DNA of 64,000 bases from assembly GCF_051961875.1 (NCBI RefSeq), contig NZ_JBQCCV010000249.1:8946-72945 (forward strand), given 5' to 3'. Shown piece by piece: positions 51,072-58,654 of this stretch. Within the stretch, counting starts at the first letter, position 1; every line of letters begins with the position of its first letter. The stretch is from Intrasporangium_A sp051961875. Its GTDB lineage: Bacteria > Actinomycetota > Actinomycetes > Actinomycetales > Dermatophilaceae. Both the position numbers and the translations under genes were made by a program. The notes beneath the pieces are model-generated. The model did no database searches and was not told the origin of the DNA. It saw only the letters and a list, made by a program, of their open reading frames with translations.

Positions 51072-52403
51072 ATGACGGACCTGCCCCGCCGTGCCGTCGT
51101 GCGCTCGGCCAAGCTCGCCACGGTCCCGCTCGGCTTCGCCGGCCGCACCGCCCTCGGGCTCGGCAAACGGCTCGGCGGGCGCCCGGCCGAGGTCGTCACG
51201 GCCGAGCTGCAGGCCCGCACCGCCCAGCAGCTCTTCCAGGTCCTGGGCGAGCTCAAGGGCGGCGCGATGAAGTTCGGACAGGCCCTGTCGATCTTCGAGG
51301 CGGCCCTGCCCGAGGAGCTCGCCGGTCCGTACCGGGCGATGCTCACCAAGCTGCAGGACAGCGCGCCGCCGATGCCGACGGCCTCCGTGCACCGCGTCCT
51401 CGCCGAGGACCTGGGACCGGACTGGCGAGACCGCTTCGAGCGGTTCGACGACGCACCGGCGGCGAGCGCCTCGATCGGGCAGGTCCACCGCGCCGTATGG
51501 GCGGACGGCCGCGACGTGGCGGTCAAGATCCAGTACCCCGGCGCCGCGACCGCCCTCATGAGCGACCTCCGGCAGATCTCGAGGGTGACGCGGGTCGCCG
51601 CCGGCTGGGTGCCCGGCATCGAGCTCGGCCCCATCCTCGACGAGCTGCGCGACCGGATGGCGGAGGAGCTCGACTACCGCCTCGAGGCGGACGCGCAGGC
51701 GACCTTCGCCGAGGCCTTCGCGAACGACCCGCAGTTCGTCGTCCCGGCTGTCGTCGAGGGCGAGCAGAGCGTCATCGTCTCGGAGTGGCTCGAGGGCGTC
51801 CCCCTCTCGCAGATCATCGCGAGCGGCACGCAGGAGGAACGGGACGCCGCGGCCCAGCTCTATCTCGAGTTCCTCTTCGCCGGGCCGGCGCGAGCCGGCC
51901 TGCTCCATGCCGACCCCCACCCCGGCAACTTCCGGATCACGCCCGACGGCCGGCTCGGGGTCATCGACTTCGGTGCCGTGAGCCGTCTGCCCGACGGCAT
52001 GCCGCCGGAGATCGGCGAGCTGCTCAGCGTCGGCCTCCAGGGCGGGGCGGAGGCGCTCCTCGACGGTCTGCGTGAGACCGGGTTCGTCCGCCCGAACATC
52101 GACATCGACGCCGACCGGCTGCTCGACTACCTGGAGCCGTTCCTCGCGCCGCTGCGGACCGACAGCTTCACGTTCAGCCGCGACTGGCTGCGCAGCGTCT
52201 TCAGCCACATCAACGACCCGCGCCAGCCGAACTATGCGATCGGCTACAAGCTCAACCTGCCCCCGGAGTACCTGCTGATCCACCGGGTCTGGGGCGGCGG
52301 CATGGGCGTCCTCAGCCAGCTCGGCGGGACGGTGCGGGGCCGCGAGGCCGTCAACGCACACCTGCCCGGTGCTCACCTGCCACCAGTCGGCTCAACCGAC
52401 TGA
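51072..52403 (+). CDS. ABC1 (AarF/UbiB)-family atypical kinase
   Basis: A 443-residue UbiB/ADCK-type kinase. The family-specific KxGQ motif is MKFGQALS (about residues 73-80), the alanine-rich nucleotide loop is ASASIGQVHRA, VAVKIQYPG carries the ATP-contact lysine, and DPHPGN and VIDFGAV are the catalytic and metal loops. Family members act on isoprenoid lipid metabolism; in M. tuberculosis Rv3197 sits next to whiB7, and a role in macrolide tolerance has been reported for it. The ATG follows a GC-rich leader without an obvious ribosome site. Confidence 0.9.
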   Translation: MTDLPRRAVVRSAKLATVPLGFAGRTALGLGKRLGGRPAEVVTAELQARTAQQLFQVLGELKGGAMKFGQALSIFEAALPEELAGPYRAMLTKLQDSAPPMPTASVHRVLAEDLGPDWRDRFERFDDAPAASASIGQVHRAVWADGRDVAVKIQYPGAATALMSDLRQISRVTRVAAGWVPGIELGPILDELRDRMAEELDYRLEADAQATFAEAFANDPQFVVPAVVEGEQSVIVSEWLEGVPLSQIIASGTQEERDAAAQLYLEFLFAGPARAGLLHADPHPGNFRITPDGRLGVIDFGAVSRLPDGMPPEIGELLSVGLQGGAEALLDGLRETGFVRPNIDIDADRLLDYLEPFLAPLRTDSFTFSRDWLRSVFSHINDPRQPNYAIGYKLNLPPEYLLIHRVWGGGMGVLSQLGGTVRGREAVNAHLPGAHLPPVGSTD

Positions 52404-52488
52404 CCGGTGGCCTTCCCGCGTCCGGGACTGGTCTGGAGACAAAGGTCCGGCAACCAGGCCGGGACAAAAGCTCCCGGACAAAAGGGAA

Positions 52489-52517
52489 CCGCGGGTGACG
52501 TTGCGCGTCACCCGCGG
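52489..52517 (-). terminator. Terminator between convergent ABC1-kinase and whiB7 units
   Basis: Twelve-base perfect arms CCGCGGGTGACG and CGTCACCCGCGG around TTGCG. On the minus strand it is followed by TTCCCTTTTGTCC, so it best serves the whiB7 transcript. Confidence 0.8.
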
Positions 52518-52567
52518 CTCGCTCACTCGATTCAGTTGGTGCTTCGTTCGCCCTTCAGGGCGGTCCG

Positions 52568-52702
52568 TCACTTGTCGGCGTGACGGCGGCTGCGACGGAT
52601 CTCCTGCGAGATCAACCGGGCGCTGCGGCGAATTCCGCTGCGGTCGCGTCGGTGGATGCGCTGTTCGATTCGGTCGCGGGCCAGCATTTCGAGCTGGTTC
52701 AT
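52568..52702 (-). CDS. Small basic protein downstream of whiB7
   Basis: A 44-residue protein, very rich in Arg and Ile (RIEQRIHRRDRSGIRRSARL), predicted as one or two amphipathic helices. The ATG has CAGGAGACCATC upstream, a good ribosome site. It lies 65 bases after whiB7 and before their shared terminator, so it would be co-induced with whiB7. No family is recognised; nucleic-acid or ribosome binding is possible from composition only. Confidence 0.6.
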   Translation of the reverse strand: MNQLEMLARDRIEQRIHRRDRSGIRRSARLISQEIRRSRRHADK

Positions 52703-52767
52703 GATGGTCTCCTGACGGAATGGTTCTGGTCTGTACTGGCTGGTCGCGCATGGTCTCGACTCGGCGA

Positions 52768-53055
52768 TCACGCGGCGACCGGGTGTTTCCGGGGACGTCC
52801 CCTTGGTCGTTTGCGGGCGACGATGGCGCCCTGGACGAAGAGCTGGCCACCCCAGACGCCCCATGGCTCCTCACGCTCGAGGGCGCCGGCGAGGCAGTGG
52901 GTCCGGGCGGGGCACAGCCCGCACAACGTCTTGGCGAACTCGACGTCCTCAGGCTTCTCCGCGAACCACAGCTCTGCGTCGTAGTCGCGGCACGGGATCG
53001 TCGCGCCGAGGGTCTCGGCACGGGTGCCGAGGTCGATCATCTCGCTCAACGGCAT
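52768..53055 (-). CDS. whiB7: WhiB7-type iron-sulfur transcription factor with AT-hook
   Basis: A 95-residue Wbl protein. The four cluster cysteines are C22, C45, C48 and C54; the EPWGVWGG turn (residues 63-70) contacts sigma factor, and the C-terminal AT-hook RGRPRK (residues 85-90) is the mark of the WhiB7/WblC subgroup. WhiB7 activates intrinsic antibiotic-resistance genes when translation is inhibited. The ATG at 53055 has AAGGAGG eight bases upstream, rejecting longer frames. Its neighbours (ABC1 kinase, uvrD2) match the mycobacterial whiB7 locus. The leader contains a terminator and small ORF, indicating attenuation control. Confidence 0.92.
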   Translation of the reverse strand: MPLSEMIDLGTRAETLGATIPCRDYDAELWFAEKPEDVEFAKTLCGLCPARTHCLAGALEREEPWGVWGGQLFVQGAIVARKRPRGRPRKHPVAA

Positions 53056-53248
53056 GGCCATCACCTCCTTCTCGGGTGCGCCCGGGGCGTGGCGCACGTG
53101 CTCGGTCGTGTCCTGCTGCATGAGTCCCGCTCCAGCGGTGCGGGTCTCGGTCCTGCTCGTCATCCGGGGAGTCATCTTTGGTGTCCCGTATCTGTCGGGC
53201 GCCGGGTTCGGCGCTGGCGGTGGTGATGGGTGGAGCGGCACGTGCGGT

Positions 53249-53292
53249 AAAAACACGAAGGCCGCGGACCCGGTGATGTCGGGTTCGCGGCC
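53249..53292 (-). terminator. Intrinsic terminator in the whiB7 leader (attenuator)
   Basis: On the minus strand, arms GGCCGCGAACCC and GGGTCCGCGGCC (53292-53281 and 53271-53260, one G-U pair) enclose a 9-base loop and are followed by TTCGTGTTTTT. It lies between the 81-codon leader ORF and whiB7, 194 bases before the whiB7 start. It should stop transcription unless ribosome stalling upstream changes the fold. Confidence 0.82.
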
Positions 53293-53316
53293 TGGAGAAG
53301 GAGCCTGGGTCTGGAA

Positions 53317-53562
53317 TCAGACCGGTGGCCTCCCGAGGCGGAAGCGAGCGACATCGGTGGTCTTGTAGGTCGGGCCATCGACAGAGATGTCCCCAGTGAA
53401 CGGGGCATCGAGAACAGCGACGGCCGTCCCACGGCGGGCGATGGACACAGTGGTCCCCTGGCCCGTGACAGCGAGAACCGCGAGGCGGACGTGGCCAGCC
53501 GGACGCGGACGCGCGGAAACGACGCAGGAAACTGCGTTCATCGCGTTCATGATCGTCATCAT
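53317..53562 (-). CDS. Leader ORF upstream of whiB7, 81 codons
   Basis: An 81-residue frame with GAGGAGGG eight bases before the ATG pair. It begins MMTIMNAMNAVSCVVSARPR and continues as a soluble-looking beta-rich protein (VRLAVLAVTGQGTTVSIARRG), ending FRLGRPPV. Its stop is 25 bases before the attenuator stem. Known whiB7 leaders contain a short upstream ORF whose impaired translation relieves termination. This frame is in the right place but is long, so it may be both a sensor ORF and a real small protein. No family recognised. Confidence 0.65.
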   Translation of the reverse strand: MMTIMNAMNAVSCVVSARPRPAGHVRLAVLAVTGQGTTVSIARRGTAVAVLDAPFTGDISVDGPTYKTTDVARFRLGRPPV

Positions 53563-53626
53563 CAGGCCAACCCTCCTCACTGTCTTCGTGGGTCCCAGCC
53601 GACCACCTGAGCCGCTGGGCTTGACT

Positions 53627-53671
53627 CGTTAGAGGCTACGCGGTCCGAGCAGCGGTCAACAACTTATTTAT
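53627..53671 (-). promoter_or_regulatory. Candidate whiB7 promoter with AT-rich activator element
   Basis: On the minus strand ATAAATAAGT (53671-53662) is followed two bases later by TTGACC (53659-53654). WhiB7 with its AT-hook is known to bind an AT-rich element about 3 bases upstream of the -35 box, including at its own promoter. The -10 is less clear: TAGCCT (53638-53633) at 15 bases is the best. This AT-rich patch stands out sharply in the GC-rich surroundings. Confidence 0.6.
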
Positions 53672-53701
53672 CGAGATTCCTCAAAGTTTTTTCAGCGAAC
53701 T

Positions 53702-55867
53702 TCAAGATCCGGCGGATTCTTTTGCGGCAGAGCGGGATTCGACGACCGACTCGACGTCCTCGCCCGACACGAGCGCGAGCACGTCGGCGCCGTACTGGTC
53801 CAGCTTGCGGGCGCCGACCCCACTGATCGCGGCCAGCTCGGCCTCGCTGCCCGGCTCGCGCTCGGCGATGGCGGTCAACGTGGCGTCGGTGAAGACGACG
53901 TAGGCGGGCACGCTCGCCTCCCGCGCGACCGCCAGTCGCCACACACGCAGCCGCTCGAAAGTCGCCTCGTCATAGGTGGGCGGACAGTCTGCGCATCGAC
54001 CCGTCTTGCGCTCGGCGGCCGTCGCGAGCTCGTTGCCGCAGGAGCGGCAGTGCACCAGCTTGGCGACCTTGGGAGCACGCCGCCCGGTCCCTGCGGACTT
54101 GACCGCCCCACGGGCCTGCTCGCCGAGGACCGTCGAACCCGCCGCGAGGAAGCGCGACGCCCTGCGGCTCGCCCGGCCACCGGGAGCGCGGGACTCGGCG
54201 AAGGACAGCTCGAGCCGGCGGCGCGCCCGCGTCAGCCCGACGTAGAGCAGCCGGCGTTCCTCCTCGATCGCCTCGAAGCCCTCGGCCATGGAGATCGGGA
54301 TGAGGCCGTCGGAGCAGCCGACGAGGAAGACGACGTCCCACTCGAGGCCCTTCGCGGCATGCAGGCTCGCAAGCGTGACGCCCTGGACGGCCGGTGCGTG
54401 CTGCTCGGCCGCGCGGCGGTCGAGCTCGGCCACGAGCTCGGGCAGCCGCGCCTCGGGCACCGTCTGCTCGAGGTCGTCGGCGAGCTGCGCGAGCGCGGTA
54501 AGCGACTCCCAGCGTTCGCGGACGGCCCCACTGCCGCTCGGCGGTTCCGGGGCCCACCCGGCGCCCGTGATGACGTCACGGGTGAGGTGGCCCAACGGCT
54601 TGTCGCCGTCATCGCTGCGGGCCGCCCCCCTCAGCAGGAGGATCGCGTCACGGACCTCCTTGCGGGCGAAGAACCGCTCGCCGCCCCGGACCAGGTAAGG
54701 CACCCCGGCGTCGGCCAGGGCGTGCTCGATGGCCTCGGACTGGGCATTGGTGCGGAAGAGGACCGCGATCTGGCCGGCCGGTGTCCCCTCGTCGATGAGC
54801 GCCTTGGCGCGGGCGGCGACGGCCGCGGCCTCGGAGGGGTCGTCCGGATGGGTGGTGAGGACGGGCCGCGGCCCCGGCTCGCCCTGCGCCCGCAGCTGCA
54901 CCGCCCCGTCCCGTGCCGCCTGGGGTCCGCTCGCGACGACGAGGTTCGCGAGCCCCACGATCTCCGGCGAGGAGCGGTAGTTGCGCACAAGTCGGATCAC
55001 GGTGGCGTCCGGGAAGCGCCGGCGGAAGCCGATCAGGTGCTCCGGGCTGGCCCCGGTGAAGGAGTAGATGGTCTGCGCCGGGTCACCGACGACGCAGAGG
55101 TCTGACCGCTCCCCCAGCCAGAGGTCGAGGAGCCGCTGCTGCAGGGCGTTGACGTCCTGGTACTCGTCGACGACGAAGTGGCGGTACTGGTCACGGACCG
55201 TCCTCGCGATGTCCTCGCGGTCGACGAGGATGCCGACGGTGAGGAGCAGGACGTCCTCGAAGTCGATGACGCCGCGTCGCTGCTTCACTTCCTCGTAGGC
55301 GTCGAAGACGCGGGCCATGCCGGTCAGGTCGAGGCCCGGCGGCTCCCGGCGAGCGGCGCGGGCGGCTCCGGCGTAGGTCTCGGCGGTGAGGAGATTGACC
55401 TTGGCCCACTCGATCTCGGCGGCGAGGTCGCGGATGGCGGTACGGTCGAACTGCATCCGCAGCCGGCTCGCGGCCTCGGCGACGGCCGGCGCCTTCTGCC
55501 CGAGGACCTCCGGGGCCGCACCGCCGACCGCCTGCGGCCAGAAGAAGTGCAGCTGGCGCAGGGCGGCGGCGTGGAACGTGCGGGCCTGCACCCCCCGGAC
55601 CCCAAGCCCCCGCAGCCGAGTCCGCATCTCGCCCGCGGCGCGGGCGGTGAAGGTGACCGCCAGCACGCGTTGCGGCTGGTGCAGCCCGGAGTGGACGGCA
55701 TACGAGATGCGGTGGGTGATGGCCCGGGTCTTGCCCGTGCCCGCGCCGGCGAGGACGCAGACGGGACCGGGTGGCGCCGTCGCCACCTGGCGCTGCTCCG
55801 GGTCGAGCCCGTCCAGGATGGCGTCCGCCGACATGAGCGGGTATGCCGCTCCGCTCGTCCCCGACAT
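53702..55867 (-). CDS. uvrD2: UvrD2-type superfamily I DNA helicase with tetracysteine and HRDC domains
   Basis: A 721-residue SF1A helicase. Walker A is GAGTGKT (residues 41-47), motif II is VVDEYQDVNALQQ, motif III GDPAQTIYSFTGA, motif IV LVRNYRSSPEI and motif VI LLYVGLTRARRRLEL. The C-terminal part has the tetracysteine segment CRSCGNEL and CADCP (near 612-632), then an HRDC domain (from about 640). This domain order defines mycobacterial UvrD2. It unwinds DNA during repair and replication. The ATG at 55867 is used; one at codon 12 is an alternative. It is transcribed toward whiB7, which has its own promoter. Confidence 0.94.
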   Translation of the reverse strand: MSGTSGAAYPLMSADAILDGLDPEQRQVATAPPGPVCVLAGAGTGKTRAITHRISYAVHSGLHQPQRVLAVTFTARAAGEMRTRLRGLGVRGVQARTFHAAALRQLHFFWPQAVGGAAPEVLGQKAPAVAEAASRLRMQFDRTAIRDLAAEIEWAKVNLLTAETYAGAARAARREPPGLDLTGMARVFDAYEEVKQRRGVIDFEDVLLLTVGILVDREDIARTVRDQYRHFVVDEYQDVNALQQRLLDLWLGERSDLCVVGDPAQTIYSFTGASPEHLIGFRRRFPDATVIRLVRNYRSSPEIVGLANLVVASGPQAARDGAVQLRAQGEPGPRPVLTTHPDDPSEAAAVAARAKALIDEGTPAGQIAVLFRTNAQSEAIEHALADAGVPYLVRGGERFFARKEVRDAILLLRGAARSDDGDKPLGHLTRDVITGAGWAPEPPSGSGAVRERWESLTALAQLADDLEQTVPEARLPELVAELDRRAAEQHAPAVQGVTLASLHAAKGLEWDVVFLVGCSDGLIPISMAEGFEAIEEERRLLYVGLTRARRRLELSFAESRAPGGRASRRASRFLAAGSTVLGEQARGAVKSAGTGRRAPKVAKLVHCRSCGNELATAAERKTGRCADCPPTYDEATFERLRVWRLAVAREASVPAYVVFTDATLTAIAEREPGSEAELAAISGVGARKLDQYGADVLALVSGEDVESVVESRSAAKESAGS

Positions 55868-55934
55868 GACCCTCCTAGCGCTCGGGCGTGCCCGGACATC
55901 CTCGCACCGGACGGGGACAGCCCGCCTCGAGGGC

Positions 55935-56855
55935 TCAGCCCTCGGCGGCCTCCTCGACCGTCTCGCCGAGCCAGCGCTCGATGATCCGCTTTGCGATGGA
56001 GATGCCCGTCGGGGTCTGGATGTCCCTGCTCCTCAGCCGGGCCCGGTACTCGTCCCGGGTCACCCAGTGGGCCTCCGCGATTTCCTGCGGGTCGAGCGTC
56101 AGGTCGATCTGGGAGGTGCGGGCGGCGAAGCCGATCATGACCGATGAGGGGAACGGCCAGGGCTGGTTGCCGAGGTAGGTGACGTCGTCGACGCCGATGC
56201 TCACCTCCTCCGCCACCTCGCGCGCGACGGCCTGCTCAAGGGACTCCCCCGGCTCGACGAACCCGGCGAGCACGGAGAAGCGGCCCACCGGCCACTGCGG
56301 CGAGCGGGCGACGAGCAGCCGGTCGTCGGGGTCGACGACGGACATGATGACCGCCGGGTCGGTGCGCGGGTAGTGCTCGCTGCCGTCCCGCAGGCAGCGC
56401 CGCACCCAGCCCGCCTCCGTGGGTTCGGTGGGGCTGCCGCACATCGAGCACCGGCCGTGCCTGCCGTGCCAGTTGGCGAGGGCGAGCGCGGTCGTGAACA
56501 GGCCGGCGTCGAGCGGGTCGAGCAGGGCCCCGGCTCGCCGCAGAGTGAGCCAGCTGTCGTCGAGCTCACCGTCGGCCGTCGGCAGCACCGCAACGTAGGC
56601 CCGGCCGTCCGGGTCACGGCCCAGGGCGGCTGCGAGGACGTCACGGTCGCTGGAGCGCGGCTCCCGGAGGCGGAGCGCCCCGTGGCCGTCCTCGACCCGG
56701 ACCGGCGCACGTCCGTCACGGATCTCGATGACACGGGTGGCGGGGTCGGCGAGGAGGGTCTCGAGGAGCCGGGGGTCGCGGCGTTCGTGGGCCGAGCGGT
56801 CCAGGACCCCGGTGGCGAGCGCGAGGTCCTCGAGAATCCCGTGCGTCGTCATCAC
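55935..56855 (-). CDS. nudC: NAD(+) diphosphatase NudC
   Basis: A 306-residue Nudix enzyme. The Nudix box starts GFVEPGESLEQAVARE and ends EVAEEVSIGV, and the NudC signature NQPWPFPSS (S-Q-P-W-P-F-P-x-S type) follows. It hydrolyses NADH/NAD+ and can remove NAD caps from RNA. The zinc ribbon ahead of the Nudix domain shows CSMC and one more cysteine (RRCLRDG), but the expected fourth cysteine is not at CxxC spacing. The gene is 67 bases upstream of uvrD2 on the same strand. The start is one of two adjacent ATG codons. Confidence 0.92.
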   Translation of the reverse strand: MMTTHGILEDLALATGVLDRSAHERRDPRLLETLLADPATRVIEIRDGRAPVRVEDGHGALRLREPRSSDRDVLAAALGRDPDGRAYVAVLPTADGELDDSWLTLRRAGALLDPLDAGLFTTALALANWHGRHGRCSMCGSPTEPTEAGWVRRCLRDGSEHYPRTDPAVIMSVVDPDDRLLVARSPQWPVGRFSVLAGFVEPGESLEQAVAREVAEEVSIGVDDVTYLGNQPWPFPSSVMIGFAARTSQIDLTLDPQEIAEAHWVTRDEYRARLRSRDIQTPTGISIAKRIIERWLGETVEEAAEG

Positions 56856-56895
56856 CCTCCCACCCTAGGTTCCCTCGTCCGCCTACGGTGGAGGC

Positions 56896-58602
56896 GTGTC
56901 CCGGAGTGCCCTGCGTCTTGCCGCCCTCGCGAGCTCGGCCGTGCCCGGCCTCGATCCCGTCTCGGTCGAAGGCGTGCCGGTCCACCTCGGCGACCTCTAC
57001 GAGTTCGCGTTCCTGACCGACTCCCAGGACCGGCACTGGGTCGTCAAGGCGTCGCGTTCGGCCGCGGCCGGCGCCCTTCTCGAGGATGTCAGTGGTCTTA
57101 CGGCACTGCTCGCCCGGCGCCTCGAGATCGCCGTCCCGGTCGTGCGCGGCGTGGTGGCCCTCAAGACGGGCCGGGCCGTCGTCCATCCGCGTGTGGCCGG
57201 CGACCCGCTGGACTTCGCGGCCCTGCCACCGGGCGCCGCGCTGACGGCCGACGTGGGCCGCACGCTGGCGCACATCCACAACCTCGAGCTGCTCCTCTTC
57301 GACGAGGCCGGTCGCCCGAGCTACGACGCCGAGACCCACCGCAAGCGGATGCTCTCGGAGCTGGACCGTGCCTCGTCGACAGGACATGTCCCGACCGGCC
57401 TGCTCGCGCGCTGGGAGCACCGCCTCGAGGACGTCTCCCTCTGGCGGTTCGCCCCGACACCCGTCCACGGCGACTTCACCGGGTCGCACGTCCTCGCGAG
57501 CTTCGACGACGGGCAGGATCACGGCTCCGGCCGCGTCCGCGGCGTCGTCGGCTGGGAGGAGGCGCGGGTCGGTGACCCCGCCGACGACCTCGCGGAGCTC
57601 GTGGCCCAGGCGCCTCCGGGGGCGCTCGACACGGTCCTCGAGGCCTACGTGCAGTCGCGCGTCGAGCGCCCGGACGGCAACCTTGTCCGCCGTGCCCGGC
57701 TCGCCGCGGAGATGTCCCTGGTCCATGCCCTGCTCCGCGCGCTCTCCGCCGGGGAGACCCGGCTCGTCGAGCACGTCGCGGCGGAGCTGCGCGACCTTGA
57801 CGAGCGGATCGAGGAAGCGGAGCGTCGTGCCGAGGCCCGCCGTCTGCGGGCCGAGCGCGAGGCTCGTCGGGAGCGCGAGCTGGCGCAGGCCGCCGCCGCG
57901 GCGGCTCCTTCCCAGGACCCCCACCCAGAACAACGGCCCTCTTCCTCGGCGGCTGGTAGCCGTGGGTCCTCGGCACCGTGGGGTGACGAGGCGACCCAGC
58001 CCTTCGCCGGACCCATACCTGACTCCGCCGACCAGCTGACTCAGCCCTTCGCTGCACCCACAGCTGACTCCGCCGACCAGCTGACCCAACCCTTCGCTGC
58101 ACCCACAGCTGACTCCGCCGACCAGCTGACCCAGCCGTTCGAGCCGTTCCCGGCCCCTGGCTCGGAACAGGCCACCGAGCCGTTCAGCCCGGGACTCGCG
58201 CCCGAGGCTCCGGCATCCTCCCCAGCCGCCGCGACCTCCGAGACCGATGTCGCGGACGCGTCCTCCGGCGAGCCGGTCCCCAACCCCTCGGCCATTGCCG
58301 ACCCGAACGCTGCCGACGCGCTGCCCGGCGACGCGGCCGGGCCCCACTGGACGTCGCGGGAGGAGGACGGGTCACGCTCGCAGGCCGCGCCGGCCACCAC
58401 TGACGGCGCTCCCGAACGGAGCTGGCAACTGAGCACCGCGGTCGATCCGGAGGGCCTCTTCGAGATCGACGCCGTCGAGCCCCTCCCCGGGGCACCTGAG
58501 CCGGGGCCTGAGGTTGGCGACGCGCTCGACGACCGCCACGAGGGGGCCTCCGACTTCGTTCCCGTGGACCGGCGCCACGAGGGTGCCCCGCAGGATCGCT
58601 GA
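56896..58602 (+). CDS. APH-fold phosphotransferase with repeat-bearing C-terminal tail
   Basis: A 568-residue two-part protein. Residues 1-300 resemble aminoglycoside/macrolide phosphotransferases: WVVKASRS carries the ATP-contact lysine, PVHGDFTGSHVL is the Brenner-like catalytic loop (HGD with later H in place of N), and VVGWEEARVGDPADDLAEL is the metal-binding segment. A charged coiled helix follows (ERRAEARRLRAEREARRERELAQ, residues about 305-330). The last 240 residues are acidic, Pro/Ser/Thr rich and hold TQPF repeats. Substrate unknown; the tail suggests protein interaction. Divergent from nudC with only 40 bases between. Confidence 0.8.
   Translation: MSRSALRLAALASSAVPGLDPVSVEGVPVHLGDLYEFAFLTDSQDRHWVVKASRSAAAGALLEDVSGLTALLARRLEIAVPVVRGVVALKTGRAVVHPRVAGDPLDFAALPPGAALTADVGRTLAHIHNLELLLFDEAGRPSYDAETHRKRMLSELDRASSTGHVPTGLLARWEHRLEDVSLWRFAPTPVHGDFTGSHVLASFDDGQDHGSGRVRGVVGWEEARVGDPADDLAELVAQAPPGALDTVLEAYVQSRVERPDGNLVRRARLAAEMSLVHALLRALSAGETRLVEHVAAELRDLDERIEEAERRAEARRLRAEREARRERELAQAAAAAAPSQDPHPEQRPSSSAAGSRGSSAPWGDEATQPFAGPIPDSADQLTQPFAAPTADSADQLTQPFAAPTADSADQLTQPFEPFPAPGSEQATEPFSPGLAPEAPASSPAAATSETDVADASSGEPVPNPSAIADPNAADALPGDAAGPHWTSREEDGSRSQAAPATTDGAPERSWQLSTAVDPEGLFEIDAVEPLPGAPEPGPEVGDALDDRHEGASDFVPVDRRHEGAPQDR
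58021..58140 (+). repeat. In-frame 45-base tandem repeat
   Basis: Copies at 58021-58065 and 58066-58110 plus a 30-base partial copy at 58111-58140 encode DSADQLTQPFAAPTA units. A related ATQPF sits just before and ATEPF just after. The copies differ at only two or three bases, so the expansion is recent. Confidence 0.9.
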
Positions 58603-58654
58603 GTTCGACACTCCCCGGGATCGTGCGCCACCGCCATCGGCGAGGGCAGGCGGC

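Noticed and set aside
53317..53562. Treating the whiB7 leader ORF as part of whiB7 by frameshift
   Set aside because: A terminator and about 260 bases separate the two, and whiB7 has its own strong ribosome site.
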